A stretch of DNA of 64,000 nt from NCBI GenBank assembly GCA_024235855.1, contig JACKLN010000013.1, forward strand, positions 77,441 to 141,440, in the 5' to 3' direction. Shown piece by piece: positions 42,395-51,651 of the stretch (positions within the stretch are counted from its first letter, which is position 1; each line of letters begins with the position of its first letter). The notes under the pieces were generated by a model, which did not search any database, was not told the origin of the DNA, and saw nothing but the letters and a program-made list of their open reading frames with translations. The translations under genes and the position numbers were made by a program. This DNA is from Burkholderiaceae bacterium. Lineage in GTDB: Bacteria > Pseudomonadota > Gammaproteobacteria > Burkholderiales > Burkholderiaceae_C.

Positions 42395-43858
42395 ATGGAT
42401 TTCGTCAACGTGCCGCTGCTGGCCGCCGCCGCGCTGGTCTTCACCAGCGTGCTGGCAGGGCTGTTCTCGGCACGCATCGGGTTCTCTTTCCTGCTCGTGT
42501 TCCTGCTCGCGGGCATCGTCGCCGGCGAGGACGGCCCTGGCGGCCTGCGCTTCGACAACTACGTGCTGGTGTTCTGGGTCGGCAACGTGGCGCTGGCGGT
42601 GATCCTGCTCGACGGTGGCCTGCGCACCACCTTCGCCACCTTCCGCACCGGCCTGAAGCCGGCGGCGGTGCTGGCCACGCTGGGGGTGGTGATCAGCGCC
42701 GTGCTCACCGGGCTGGCGGCAATGCTGCTGCTGGGCCTGGACTGGGCCACCGCGCTGCTGCTGGGGGCGATCGTCGGCTCCACCGACGCCGCGGCGGTGT
42801 TCTCGCTGCTCACGCGCTCGGGCGTCACGCTCAACGAACGCGTGGCCGCGACGCTGGAGATCGAATCCGGCGTCAACGACCCGATGGCCATCTACCTCAC
42901 GGTGGCCTGCATCGGCCTGATCACCGCGCTGGCCCAGGGGCAGGCGCCGGGCGCCGAGGTGCTGACGACCTTCGTGGCGCAGTTCGGCTGGGGTGCGCTG
43001 ATGGGCCTGGCCGGCGGCTGGCTGATGGCGGCGCTGCTGCGCCGCATCGCCGCACGGGATGCCGGTGGCGGCATCCTGGCGCTGCTGCTGGTGGCCGGCG
43101 GCCTGAGCGTGTTCGCCGCCACCGGCACGCTGGACGGCTCGGGCTTCCTGGCGGCCTACCTGTTCGGCATGATCGTGGCCAACCGTGCGGCCGACGAGAC
43201 GGCGCCGACGCTGGCCGCAATGGACGGCTACGCCTGGCTGGCGCAGGCCGGCATGTTCCTGCTGCTGGGCCTGCTGGTCACACCGACCGACCTGCTGCCG
43301 GCGCTCGGGCCCAGCCTGGCATTGGCCGCGGTGCTGATCTTCGTCGCCCGGCCGGCGGCGGTGTGGCTCTGCCTGTGGCCGTTCCGCTTCACGCGCGCCG
43401 AGACGGCCTTCATCGCCTGGGTCGGCCTGCGTGGCGCCGTGCCCATCGTGCTGGCGCTGTTCCCGCTGCTGGCCGGCGTGCCGCAGGCGCAGCTGCTGTT
43501 CAACACCGCCTTCGTCGTGGTGCTGGTGTCGCTGCTGCTGCAGGGTTCGACCATCGGCTGGGTTGCGCGTCGGCTGGGCGTGGCCCTGCCCGACCGCGAC
43601 GACACGGCCCGTGCACGCCTGGCCTTCGGCGACTTTGCGCTCGACCCACGGCTGCCGGTGGGCGCCATCTGCCAGTTCTACGGCCTGACCGCACCCGAAC
43701 CTGCCGACGCACGCCTGGACGACTGGATGGCCACCGCCATCGGCCGCCCGCCGGTGGTCGGCGACCGCGTGGCCCTGGGCACGGCCACGCTGTTCGTGCG
43801 CGAACTGGACCGGAGCCGCATCACCGGCATCGGCCTGGCCTTGGCGCCCGAGGCCTGA
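42395..43858 (+). CDS. CPA1-type K+/H+ (or Na+/H+) antiporter, NhaP2-like
   Basis: A 487-residue antiporter of about 12 helices. GAIVGSTDAAAVFSLL carries the Asp of the CPA1 ion site, EIESGVNDPMAIYL the ND motif, and AWVGLRGAVPIVLALFP the late conserved Arg. The C-terminal 90 residues form a soluble domain (LPVGAICQFYGL to ITGIGLAL) like the CorC-type tail of NhaP2. An RCK/TrkA-C segment is not obvious, and the protein is shorter than E. coli NhaP2. Its stop codon abuts the stop of the convergent exchanger gene with no base between. Confidence 0.86.
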   Translation: MDFVNVPLLAAAALVFTSVLAGLFSARIGFSFLLVFLLAGIVAGEDGPGGLRFDNYVLVFWVGNVALAVILLDGGLRTTFATFRTGLKPAAVLATLGVVISAVLTGLAAMLLLGLDWATALLLGAIVGSTDAAAVFSLLTRSGVTLNERVAATLEIESGVNDPMAIYLTVACIGLITALAQGQAPGAEVLTTFVAQFGWGALMGLAGGWLMAALLRRIAARDAGGGILALLLVAGGLSVFAATGTLDGSGFLAAYLFGMIVANRAADETAPTLAAMDGYAWLAQAGMFLLLGLLVTPTDLLPALGPSLALAAVLIFVARPAAVWLCLWPFRFTRAETAFIAWVGLRGAVPIVLALFPLLAGVPQAQLLFNTAFVVVLVSLLLQGSTIGWVARRLGVALPDRDDTARARLAFGDFALDPRLPVGAICQFYGLTAPEPADARLDDWMATAIGRPPVVGDRVALGTATLFVRELDRSRITGIGLALAPEA

Positions 43859-44875
43859 TCAGCCGCCGTCCCCGGCCAATGCCAGCAGCAGCGCGTTGAC
43901 CAGCACGCCGGCCAGCAGGCCGACGCTGACCCAGCTCAGCACCCGCAGCACGCGCCCCTGCGGCCGCATCACCAGGCCCACCAGCACGCCGCCGGCCATG
44001 GTCATCGCCGTCACCGCGGTGCCCACGTGCACCGGCGCCACGGCCGCCAGCAGCGGACCACCGGGGTGGAACAGGTCGTCCACCGCCAGGATGGTGACGT
44101 TGAACAGGTTGCTGCCCAGCAGGTTGCCGATGGCCAGGTCCAGCGCGCCCAGGCGCAGCGCGCCCAGCGTGACCGCCATTTCCGGCAGCGTGGTGGCCAC
44201 GGCCATGAACACGGTGCCGACGAAGCTGCGCGACCAGCCGGCGGCCTCGGCCACGCGGTCGGCCGCGTAGGGCAAGGCACTGCCGGCGGCGAGCACCACG
44301 GCGGCGGCGATGGCAAAGCGCTGCCATTCCCGGCGGATCTCGCGCTGGCGCTCGGGGTCGTCGGCTGCACCCGCCGCGGCGTCCGCGTCCGCGTCCGTCG
44401 CCGCGCCCTGCGCCTGCACGCTGCGCAGCGCCAGCAGGTAGCCACCTAGCAGCAGCGGGCTGGCCAGGCCCAGGTTCATCACCGTCGGCGCACTGGGCCC
44501 GGCCAGCATCGCCAGCGCCGCGAGACCCAGCAGCACCACGCCGAAGGCCGCCGACAGCACATGGGTGGCCGCGGCGGCGCGGTACATCGGCTGGTCGCGC
44601 TGCAAGGCATCCACCACCACCAGGAAGCCGAGGTTGACCACGCAGGCGCCCAGCGCGTTGCCCACCGCCAGGTTGGGTGCACCGACCACCGCCACCGCGC
44701 TGATGCCCGAGGCCAGCTCCGGCAGCGAGGTCACCGTGCCCAGCAGTGCCAGCCCCACCCAGCCGCGGCCCCAGCCGTGGATGGCCGCCAGGCGGTCGGC
44801 GCTGTGGCTCAGCGTCCAGCCGGCACGCGCGATCAACAGCGCGCACAGGCCGAACTGCAGCAGCGCACCGGTCAT
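43859..44875 (-). CDS. CaCA-family cation exchanger
   Basis: A 338-residue exchanger with two alpha repeats: LLGTVTSLPELASGISAV with AVGNALGACVVNLGFLV, and FMAVATTLPEMAVTLGAL with AIGNLLGSNLFNVTILAVDD. Both repeats keep Pro-Glu and Gly-Asn. It resembles plant CAX-like or YrbG-like proteins but has a charged cytoplasmic loop with an Ala/Asp repeat (ATDADADAAAGAADD) between halves. The ATG overlaps the stop of the P-type ATPase by four bases, so pump and exchanger are made together. Confidence 0.85.
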   Translation of the reverse strand: MTGALLQFGLCALLIARAGWTLSHSADRLAAIHGWGRGWVGLALLGTVTSLPELASGISAVAVVGAPNLAVGNALGACVVNLGFLVVVDALQRDQPMYRAAAATHVLSAAFGVVLLGLAALAMLAGPSAPTVMNLGLASPLLLGGYLLALRSVQAQGAATDADADAAAGAADDPERQREIRREWQRFAIAAAVVLAAGSALPYAADRVAEAAGWSRSFVGTVFMAVATTLPEMAVTLGALRLGALDLAIGNLLGSNLFNVTILAVDDLFHPGGPLLAAVAPVHVGTAVTAMTMAGGVLVGLVMRPQGRVLRVLSWVSVGLLAGVLVNALLLALAGDGG

Positions 44876-47562
44876 GACCGGGCTCCGACCGCGCGCGCCA
44901 GCAGCTTGCGCGCCTCCTCGGCCCAGAGCACCATGCTGGCCAGGCCCACCAGCGGCAGCAGCGCCGACGGCGCCAGCGGCACGGTGTGGAACAGATCGTT
45001 CATGAACGGCGCGTAGACCACCAGGGCCTGCAGCGCGATCGAGAGCGTCAGCCCGCCGAGCAGCCAGGGGTTCTGCAGCAGGCCCAGCCGAAGTGCCGAG
45101 CGCGTGGCCGACTGGCAGCTCAGCACGTTGAACCACTGGCACATGGCCAGCACCGTGAAGGTCTCGGTGCGCACCACCTCCAGCGGCAGGCCCTGGCCCT
45201 GGCGCCAGGCGAACCAGCCCAGGGTCACGGCGGCGATCATCGGCGTCATCAGCGCCACGCGGCGCAGCATGCCGGCATCCAGCAGGCGGTCATCCCGGTC
45301 CACCGGGCGCCGCTTCATCTCGTCGCCGTCGGGCGGGTCCATCACCAGGTTCACCGTCACCGTGCCCTCGGTGACGATGTTGATCCACAGGATCTGCACC
45401 GCCACCAGCGGCAGCGGCAGGCCCACGATCAGCGCCCCCAGCAGCACCACCACCTCCGCCAGCGAGGTGGCGAACAGGTACAGGATGACCTTCTTCAGGT
45501 TGGCATAGACCACCCTGCCCTGCTCCACCGCACCGACGATGGTGCCGAAGTCGTCGTCGGTGATCACGATCTTGGCCGCGCTCTTGGCCACCTCCGTGCC
45601 GGTGATGCCCATGGCCACGCCGACGTCGGCGCGCGCCAGCGCCGGCGCGTCGTTGACGCCGTCGCCGGTCATCGCCACCACCTCGCCGCCGGCCTGCAGC
45701 GCCTCGACGATGCGCAGCTTCTGCGCGGGCTGCACGCGGGCGAAGACGGCCACCCGCGGCAGCGCGTCGCGCAGTTCCGCCTCTCCCAGGCGCTCGAGCT
45801 CGCTGCCGTCCAGCGCCGTGTCGCCTTCGCGCGCGATGCCCAGTTCGCGCGCGATGGCCAGGCCGGTGAGCTTGTGGTCGCCGGTGACCATGATCACGCG
45901 CATGCCGGCGCCATGGCACTCGGCCACGGCATCGCGCACCTCGTCGCGCGGTGGGTCGATCTGGCCCACCAGGCCCAGCAGACGCGCGCGCCCCGCCAGC
46001 GCGTCGAAACCGGCCGCAGGGTCCAGCGGGTCGTCGTCGACCTCGGCTACCGCGAGCACGCGCAGCGCGCGCTGCGCCATCGCCTCGGCGGCGGCCTTCG
46101 CAGCCTGCACGGCCGCGGCCCCATCGCGCGGCAGGGTCAACCGCAGCACGGCTTCCGGTGCACCCTTGATCCAGACCCGGTGCGTCGCCGAGGCCGGAGC
46201 GTCGGTCAACCGGTGGCGGGTGGCCATGAGCTTGCTGTCGGCGTCGAACGGCAGTTCCGCCTCGCGCGGGGCGGCCGCGGCCAGCGCCGCGAGATCCAGC
46301 CCGGCCTTGGCGGCCAGCACGCGCAGCGCGCCCTCGGTGGGGTCGCCGAGCACGGTCCAGTCGGTGCGCTCGCCATCGGGCGGCAGCAGTTCGGCGTCGT
46401 TGCACAGTGCGGCCGCGCGCAGCAGCGCGTGCAGCGCCGGGTCGTCGGCCGCCGCGCCGTGCAGGGCCCCGGAAGGCGCATAGCCGATGCCATCCACCGT
46501 CACCTCGCGTCCGGGCCCACACTGGCCCGGCAGCCACAGCGCGACGGCCGTCATCTGGTTGCGCGTCAGCGTGCCGGTCTTGTCGCTGCAGATCACGGTG
46601 GTGGAACCCAGCGTCTCCACCGCCGACAGGCGACGGATGATGGCGCCGCGCGCGGCCATGCGCTGCATGCCCACGGCCAGCGCGATCGTCATCGCCACCG
46701 GCAGGCCCTCGGGCACCATCGACACCATCTGGCTGATCGCGACCATCAGCACGTCGGCCAGCGGCAGCCCACGCCACAGGCCAAGGGCCATCACCCCGGC
46801 AAAGAGCACCAGTGCCGCGCCGACCAGCCAGCGGCCGAACTGCGCGATGCGCTGCTCCAGCGGGGTCGGCGGTTCCTGGGCGCGGGTGGTCAGCCCGGCG
46901 ATCTGCCCGACCTCGGTGTGCACGCCGGTGGCCACGACCACCGCCTCGGCGCGCCCGGCGGCCACGTGCGTGCCGGCATAGACCATGCCGTGGCGGTCGG
47001 CCAGGCCGGTGGCCTCGGGCTGGGCCGCCACGGCCTTGGTCACGGGCACGGACTCGCCGGTCAGCGCCGCTTCGGCGGTCTGCAGCTGCGCCACGGTCAG
47101 CAGCCGCGCGTCGGCACCCACGGCGTCACCGGCGGCCAGCAGCAGGACGTCGCCGGGCACCAGGTCGCGCGCCGGCAGGTCCAGCTCGCGCCCGTCGCGG
47201 CGCACACGGGCGTGCAGTTCGGCCAGCCGCCGCAGCGCGCCCATGGACTTCTCGGCGCGCCCTTCCTGCACCGTGCCGATCAGGGCGTTGACCAACACCA
47301 CGGCCAGGATCACCGCAGCATCCCCCACGTGGCCCAGCATCACCGCCAAGCCGGCGGCCACGAACAGGATGACGATCAGCGGGCTGGCGAACTGCCGCAG
47401 CAGCGTGCGCCACCAGGGCTTGGGCGGTGCTTCGGGCAGGGCGTTCGGCCCGCGGTCCGCCAGGCGGCGTCGAGCCTCCGTGGCGGCGAGCCCCGTCGCG
47501 GCATCCGTCTGCAGGCTTTCCAGGGTTTCGGTCGCGGACAGCGCGTGCCAGGGGCGGGACAT
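44872..47562 (-). CDS. P2-type cation-transporting ATPase
   Basis: An 896-residue P-type ATPase with TGES (168-171), phosphorylation site D327 in SDKTGTLT, and the hinge TGDGVNDAPALARADVG. TM4 has PEGLP (284-288), as in Ca2+ and Na+ pumps. TM6 reads NIVTEGTVTVNL, where SERCA has Asn-x-x-Thr-Asp; Glu replaces the Asp. TM5 has TSLAEVV, keeping the Glu but with Ser in place of the Asn. This may be a Ca2+ pump with a modified site, or an Na+ or other cation pump. It is coupled to the exchanger downstream. Confidence 0.9.
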   Translation of the reverse strand: MSRPWHALSATETLESLQTDAATGLAATEARRRLADRGPNALPEAPPKPWWRTLLRQFASPLIVILFVAAGLAVMLGHVGDAAVILAVVLVNALIGTVQEGRAEKSMGALRRLAELHARVRRDGRELDLPARDLVPGDVLLLAAGDAVGADARLLTVAQLQTAEAALTGESVPVTKAVAAQPEATGLADRHGMVYAGTHVAAGRAEAVVVATGVHTEVGQIAGLTTRAQEPPTPLEQRIAQFGRWLVGAALVLFAGVMALGLWRGLPLADVLMVAISQMVSMVPEGLPVAMTIALAVGMQRMAARGAIIRRLSAVETLGSTTVICSDKTGTLTRNQMTAVALWLPGQCGPGREVTVDGIGYAPSGALHGAAADDPALHALLRAAALCNDAELLPPDGERTDWTVLGDPTEGALRVLAAKAGLDLAALAAAAPREAELPFDADSKLMATRHRLTDAPASATHRVWIKGAPEAVLRLTLPRDGAAAVQAAKAAAEAMAQRALRVLAVAEVDDDPLDPAAGFDALAGRARLLGLVGQIDPPRDEVRDAVAECHGAGMRVIMVTGDHKLTGLAIARELGIAREGDTALDGSELERLGEAELRDALPRVAVFARVQPAQKLRIVEALQAGGEVVAMTGDGVNDAPALARADVGVAMGITGTEVAKSAAKIVITDDDFGTIVGAVEQGRVVYANLKKVILYLFATSLAEVVVLLGALIVGLPLPLVAVQILWINIVTEGTVTVNLVMDPPDGDEMKRRPVDRDDRLLDAGMLRRVALMTPMIAAVTLGWFAWRQGQGLPLEVVRTETFTVLAMCQWFNVLSCQSATRSALRLGLLQNPWLLGGLTLSIALQALVVYAPFMNDLFHTVPLAPSALLPLVGLASMVLWAEEARKLLARAVGARS

Positions 47563-47641
47563 GGCCTGATGTTCCGGTCAGACTGGCCCGATTGGCTTGA
47601 CCTTGCTCAAGTGGCCGCCCGCGGAGCGACCCGCCATCCCG

Positions 47642-50458
47642 TCACAGCCGCCCCAGGCCCGCACGCCGAGCCGCCTCGGGCGGCAGTGCCGACAGCTCAC
47701 GCCGCATCGCGTTCAAGGAGTGACCGGCCGGCAGAGCCGGCGGCCGCAGGGCATCGGCCGCGGCCAGCGCGGCGCCGGCACCCGCGTCTCCGCGGGCCTG
47801 CAGCACCACGGCCAGGTCCAGCTGCGCCGTCCAGCGCGCCAACGGTGGCGGGTCCGGTGCGCGCGCCAGGTGGTCCACGCGCGCCTGGGCCAGCGTCACG
47901 GCCGCATCCAGCCGCCCGCGCGCACGCTGGAGCTGCCCTTCCAACTGGTCGACCTGGCTGTGCAGCGCATCGGCCGTGCGCAGCACGGGGTCGACCCGTG
48001 CCACGCCGAGGGCGCGGGCGGCACGCGCATCGTCGCCCGCGACCAGCGCAGCGCGCATCAAGGCCATCGCCGCCTGCACCCGCGCCGGGCCGCTGACCAC
48101 ATCGCTGCCCTGCAGCGTGTCCAGCAGGGCGTCGAATTCCGGCGCAGGCAGAGGCTCTCCGGCCAGCACCTGCGCCGACAGCCGGCGCGCCGCCACCGGC
48201 ACGCGCTGCGCGGCGTGCACGACGCCGGCCGCGGCGAGTTCAGCCTCGTTGCGTCGCAGCGCCTCGGCCGCATCGGCGTCGCGCCCCAGGTCCGACAGCA
48301 GGCTCGCGAGCATCAGGCGCAGGCCGGCGGTCATGTCGTTGCCACGGCCCAGCAGTGCGTCCATGTCGGCCATCAGCGCCTGCGCCCTGGCCTCCACGCC
48401 GTCGTAGTGCGCCCGCATCGCCTGCACCGCCAGCAGATTGCGGCGCAGCACCAGCACGAAGCGGGCGTAGGTCGGACCGGTCGTCGCCCAGCGCGGTTCG
48501 GTGGCGCGCAGCACGGCCTCGGCATCGCCCAGCCGCTCCTGGGCGACGCGCAGACCGTGCACGTAGTTGGCGAAGAACAGGTGCTCGAACTCGTCCGGGC
48601 GGTACAGCCGGTCGACGAGCCGCTGCGCCTCGGCCAGCGTGGCTTCGGCGTCCGCCAGCCGGCCCACGCGCGACTGCCCGATGCCCAGCAGGTACAGCAG
48701 GTTGGCCTGCTCGAAGGATTCGGCGCCATGCAGCGCGGCCCAGCGCGCACGCAGCGGCTCGGCGATGGCCAGCACCTTGTCCGGCGAGCCCTGCGACACG
48801 TAGATGCGGGCCAACCGCATGCGCGACTCCAGGCTGCGAGGATCGTCGGGGCCCCAAGCGCCGTCGGCCACCGCGATCAGCCGCTCGGCCAACGGGATCG
48901 CGATGTCGTAGCGGTTGAGGTCGCGGTAGGTGTCCACCAGCACCTCGAGCAGCCGGGCGTGGGTGCCGGGGTCGTCGCCGAAACGCTGCTCGACCTCGGT
49001 GCGGCTGCGGTCCAGAAGCTGCAGCACGGTCGGCGGGCGGCCGCCGTGCCGATCCGGGTTCCCCGCGGCCAGCAGTTCGCCCAGGTAGCGCGTGACGCGA
49101 TCGGATTGCCGAGCGGCGTCCTGTGCCCGACCGGCCTGCCACAGCGCCACGGCCAGGCCGCCGACCAGGCTGGCCACCACCAGCGCGCCGGCGCCGGCGA
49201 ACACCGCGTTGCGGCGCAGCCAGAGCCGGCCGCGGTGGCGCCAGTCGTCCCGGCGCACGCTCACCGGCCGGTGCGCCAGCCAGGCCTCGAGGTCGTCGAT
49301 CAGCGCCTCCACGCTGGCGTAGCGTTCGGCCGGGCGCTTGCGCATCGCCTTGGCCGCCACCGCCTCGAGGTCGCCACGGGCGCGCTCGACGTCGGGCGGC
49401 ACGCCGGGTCCGTCGTCGGGCACCACCTGCGGGTCCACGCGCGTGGGCCGCACCGGTTCGGTGTGCAGCAGTGCGTGTTCGATGGCCACGCGGTCGTCGC
49501 CGGGCCGCGCGTAGGGCAACGCGCCGCTGAGCAGTTCGTAGAGCATCACGCCCAGCGCGTGCACGTCCACCGCGGTGCCCATCGGCCCGCCGAGCACCTG
49601 CTCCGGGGCGGCGTAGCCGACGGTCACGCGGCGCCCCACCTGCCGGGTGAGCGCCTGGTCGGCCTGTCCGGCATCGTCGAGCAGCGTGGCCACGCCGAAA
49701 TCCAGCAGCTTGGGCTCCCCTTCGGGGGTGACGATCACGTTGGCCGGCTTCAGGTCGCGGTGCAGCACCAGCTGCGCATGCGCGTAGGCCACGGCCCGCG
49801 CCACGGCCAGCAGCAGGCGCACCCGTGCGGCCACCGGGAGCGCGGCCGCGCGCACATGCCGGGACAGCGTGCGGCCCGGCACGTGCTCGATCACGAGGAA
49901 GGGCCAGCCCTGGTCGACACCCGCATCCAGCAGGCGGGCGATGCCGGGGTGGGTCAGACGGGCCAGCAGCGCACGTTCGCGCTCGAACCGGGCGACCAGC
50001 CCGGAGCCGGCGACGTCACCCCGCAGCAGCTTGATGGCGGCCTGCGCCGCGTACAGCCCGTCGTCGCGCTCGGCCAGCCACACCTCGCCCATGCCACCCG
50101 CGCCCAGGCGGTGCAGCAGGCGCCAGGCACCGATGCGGTCGCCCGTTGCGGCGGCCGGCGGCCCGGGATCGTCGGCAGCTTCCTGCCCGGGCCCCGTGCC
50201 GAAGAGCGTGTCGCCCTGGGCCGGCCGCGACGGCGGGAAAGGCGCCTGCGTGGCGGGACCCAGCGTGTCGTCGACCTCGTCGGCCAGATCGCCGATGGCG
50301 TCGAGCTGCGACTGCAGGGCGTCGGCCAGCGCGGGATCTTCGCGCCGCCAGCGGGCCAGAAGTTCGCGCCGGGCGGGGCTGCTCAGCGACAGTGCCTCGC
50401 GCAGGGCCTCGGCCAGGCGCTGGCGCCAGGCCGGGTCGGGTTGGGTGTCGCCGATCAC
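47642..50458 (-). CDS. Transmembrane Ser/Thr protein kinase with TPR-like C-terminal region
   Basis: A 938-residue protein. Residues 108-395 are a Hanks-type kinase: GAGGMGEVW glycine loop, Lys143 (AAIKLL), HRDLKPAN with Asp235, DFG with Asp253, and APEQV. One membrane helix follows at about 418-440. The remaining 500 residues are Ala-rich helices in pairs resembling TPRs (for example YLLGIGQSRVGRLADAEATL), outside the membrane if the kinase is inside. The GTG at 50458 is chosen because upstream sequence enters the mrpG gene. It lies 40 bp after mrpG and 79 bp before the ATPase gene. Confidence 0.87.
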   Translation of the reverse strand: MIGDTQPDPAWRQRLAEALREALSLSSPARRELLARWRREDPALADALQSQLDAIGDLADEVDDTLGPATQAPFPPSRPAQGDTLFGTGPGQEAADDPGPPAAATGDRIGAWRLLHRLGAGGMGEVWLAERDDGLYAAQAAIKLLRGDVAGSGLVARFERERALLARLTHPGIARLLDAGVDQGWPFLVIEHVPGRTLSRHVRAAALPVAARVRLLLAVARAVAYAHAQLVLHRDLKPANVIVTPEGEPKLLDFGVATLLDDAGQADQALTRQVGRRVTVGYAAPEQVLGGPMGTAVDVHALGVMLYELLSGALPYARPGDDRVAIEHALLHTEPVRPTRVDPQVVPDDGPGVPPDVERARGDLEAVAAKAMRKRPAERYASVEALIDDLEAWLAHRPVSVRRDDWRHRGRLWLRRNAVFAGAGALVVASLVGGLAVALWQAGRAQDAARQSDRVTRYLGELLAAGNPDRHGGRPPTVLQLLDRSRTEVEQRFGDDPGTHARLLEVLVDTYRDLNRYDIAIPLAERLIAVADGAWGPDDPRSLESRMRLARIYVSQGSPDKVLAIAEPLRARWAALHGAESFEQANLLYLLGIGQSRVGRLADAEATLAEAQRLVDRLYRPDEFEHLFFANYVHGLRVAQERLGDAEAVLRATEPRWATTGPTYARFVLVLRRNLLAVQAMRAHYDGVEARAQALMADMDALLGRGNDMTAGLRLMLASLLSDLGRDADAAEALRRNEAELAAAGVVHAAQRVPVAARRLSAQVLAGEPLPAPEFDALLDTLQGSDVVSGPARVQAAMALMRAALVAGDDARAARALGVARVDPVLRTADALHSQVDQLEGQLQRARGRLDAAVTLAQARVDHLARAPDPPPLARWTAQLDLAVVLQARGDAGAGAALAAADALRPPALPAGHSLNAMRRELSALPPEAARRAGLGRL

Positions 50459-50498
50459 GGCGCGGAGGCGTTTGCCGTCGACGCCCGACGCGTTTGGG

Positions 50499-50885
50499 TC
50501 AGGAGGTCGCCGAGGAGGGCCCCGACGGGCCGGTTCCGTCCCGCGCCTCGGCCACCGGCACGTCCGCGGGCACCGGCGCCTTCGACGGCACCCGGCCATG
50601 CAGCGCCGCCTGCGACAGCAGGTTGGCCGACACCGGCGCAGTGACGAACAGGAACAGCGTGATCAGCAGCTCGTGCAAGCCGACCTCGCCGCGCGTCCAG
50701 CTCAGCACCATGCTGGCCACCAGCACGCCGCCCACGCCCAGCGTGGTGGCCTTGGTCGGCGCGTGCAGGCGCATGTAGAAGTCGGGGAATCGCAGCAGAC
50801 CCACGGCGCCGACGAGCGCGAACACGCCGCCGACCACCAGCAGCACGGCCACGATGATCTGGATCCACAGGGGCAGTTCGGTCAT
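50499..50885 (-). CDS. mrpG: Mrp-type Na+/H+ antiporter subunit G
   Basis: A 128-residue small subunit with three helices. GVFALVGAVGLLRFPDFYMRLHAPTKATTLG (in pieces) is the MnhG/PhaG signature. The C-terminal 30 residues are Pro/Ala/Ser-rich. It is the last subunit gene of the Mrp operon, five bases after mrpF. It is required for assembly of the complex in studied systems. Confidence 0.93.
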   Translation of the reverse strand: MTELPLWIQIIVAVLLVVGGVFALVGAVGLLRFPDFYMRLHAPTKATTLGVGGVLVASMVLSWTRGEVGLHELLITLFLFVTAPVSANLLSQAALHGRVPSKAPVPADVPVAEARDGTGPSGPSSATS

Positions 50886-50890
50886 CGCGC

Positions 50891-51163
50891 TCACTCCATC
50901 ACGTCGCCGCGGCTGAGGTAGCGCCCCAGCCCGACGGTGGACACGAAACCCAGCATCGCGATGATCAGCGCCGCCTCGAACAGCAGCGGCGTGCCCCAGC
51001 GCATGCCCAGCAGGATCACCAGCGCCACGGCGTTGACGGCCATGGTGTCCAGCGCCAGCACGCGGTCCACGGTCTCCGGGCCACGCAGCAGCCGCCAGGC
51101 GCACAGGCCCAGTGCCAGGGCCACGCAGACGGTGGCGAAATCCAGGGCGAGCTGCAGGATCAT
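50891..51163 (-). CDS. mrpF: Mrp-type Na+/H+ antiporter subunit F
   Basis: A 90-residue membrane protein of three helices. WRLLRGPETVDRVLALDTMA and AALIIAMLGFVSTVGLGRYL are diagnostic of MrpF/PhaF. Its start overlaps the mrpE stop by four bases. In some bacteria MrpF also affects bile salt or organic anion export. Confidence 0.93.
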   Translation of the reverse strand: MILQLALDFATVCVALALGLCAWRLLRGPETVDRVLALDTMAVNAVALVILLGMRWGTPLLFEAALIIAMLGFVSTVGLGRYLSRGDVME

Positions 51164-51651
51164 TCGAAGATCTCCTTCAGCGGCGCTTCGTAGCGCGTCT
51201 TGATGTCGGCAGCGATGGCGTCCACGCCGGGGCTGCCGTCCAGCGCATGCACCAGGATGCGGTGGGCCGCTTCGTCGACCACGCAGGACACGGTGCCCGG
51301 CGTGGTGGTGATGATGGTGGCCAGCAGCGTGACCGCGCGTGGGTCGCGGATGTCCAGGTCCACCGGCACCCACGCCGGCTCCGGCCGCGCCCAGGGCAGC
51401 AGCACCAGCTTGGCCACGGTGACGTTGGCCACGACGATGTCGCGCAGCACCACGAAGAACAGGCGCACGGCCGTGCCCCAGGCCTTGGGCGGCACCGGTG
51501 TGCCGGTGAAGCCGTGCAGCAGCCGTGGCAGCACCAGGCCCAGCACCGCGGCCGTGATCAGCTGCGGCACCGCCGCGCTCTGCTGCAGCAACAGCCAGGT
51601 GCCGGCGATCAGGCCCGACTGCACCGGGTGCGCGAACCAGCCGGGCTTCAT
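51160..51651 (-). CDS. mrpE: Mrp-type Na+/H+ antiporter subunit E
   Basis: A 163-residue protein with N-terminal membrane helices and a cytoplasmic tail. VRLFFVVLRDIVVANVTVAKLVL, LATIITTTPGTVSCVVDE and LVHALDGS are the family pattern. It overlaps mrpD by four bases at its start and mrpF by four at its end. Confidence 0.93.
   Translation of the reverse strand: MKPGWFAHPVQSGLIAGTWLLLQQSAAVPQLITAAVLGLVLPRLLHGFTGTPVPPKAWGTAVRLFFVVLRDIVVANVTVAKLVLLPWARPEPAWVPVDLDIRDPRAVTLLATIITTTPGTVSCVVDEAAHRILVHALDGSPGVDAIAADIKTRYEAPLKEIFE

Noticed and set aside
44986..48096. A 1036-residue plus-strand frame opposite the ATPase
   Set aside because: It is His/Arg/Gln-rich, without domains, and lies wholly opposite a well-supported P-type ATPase and kinase.
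47597..50644. A 1015-residue plus-strand frame opposite the kinase
   Set aside because: Low-complexity antisense translation; the kinase motifs on the other strand are unambiguous.
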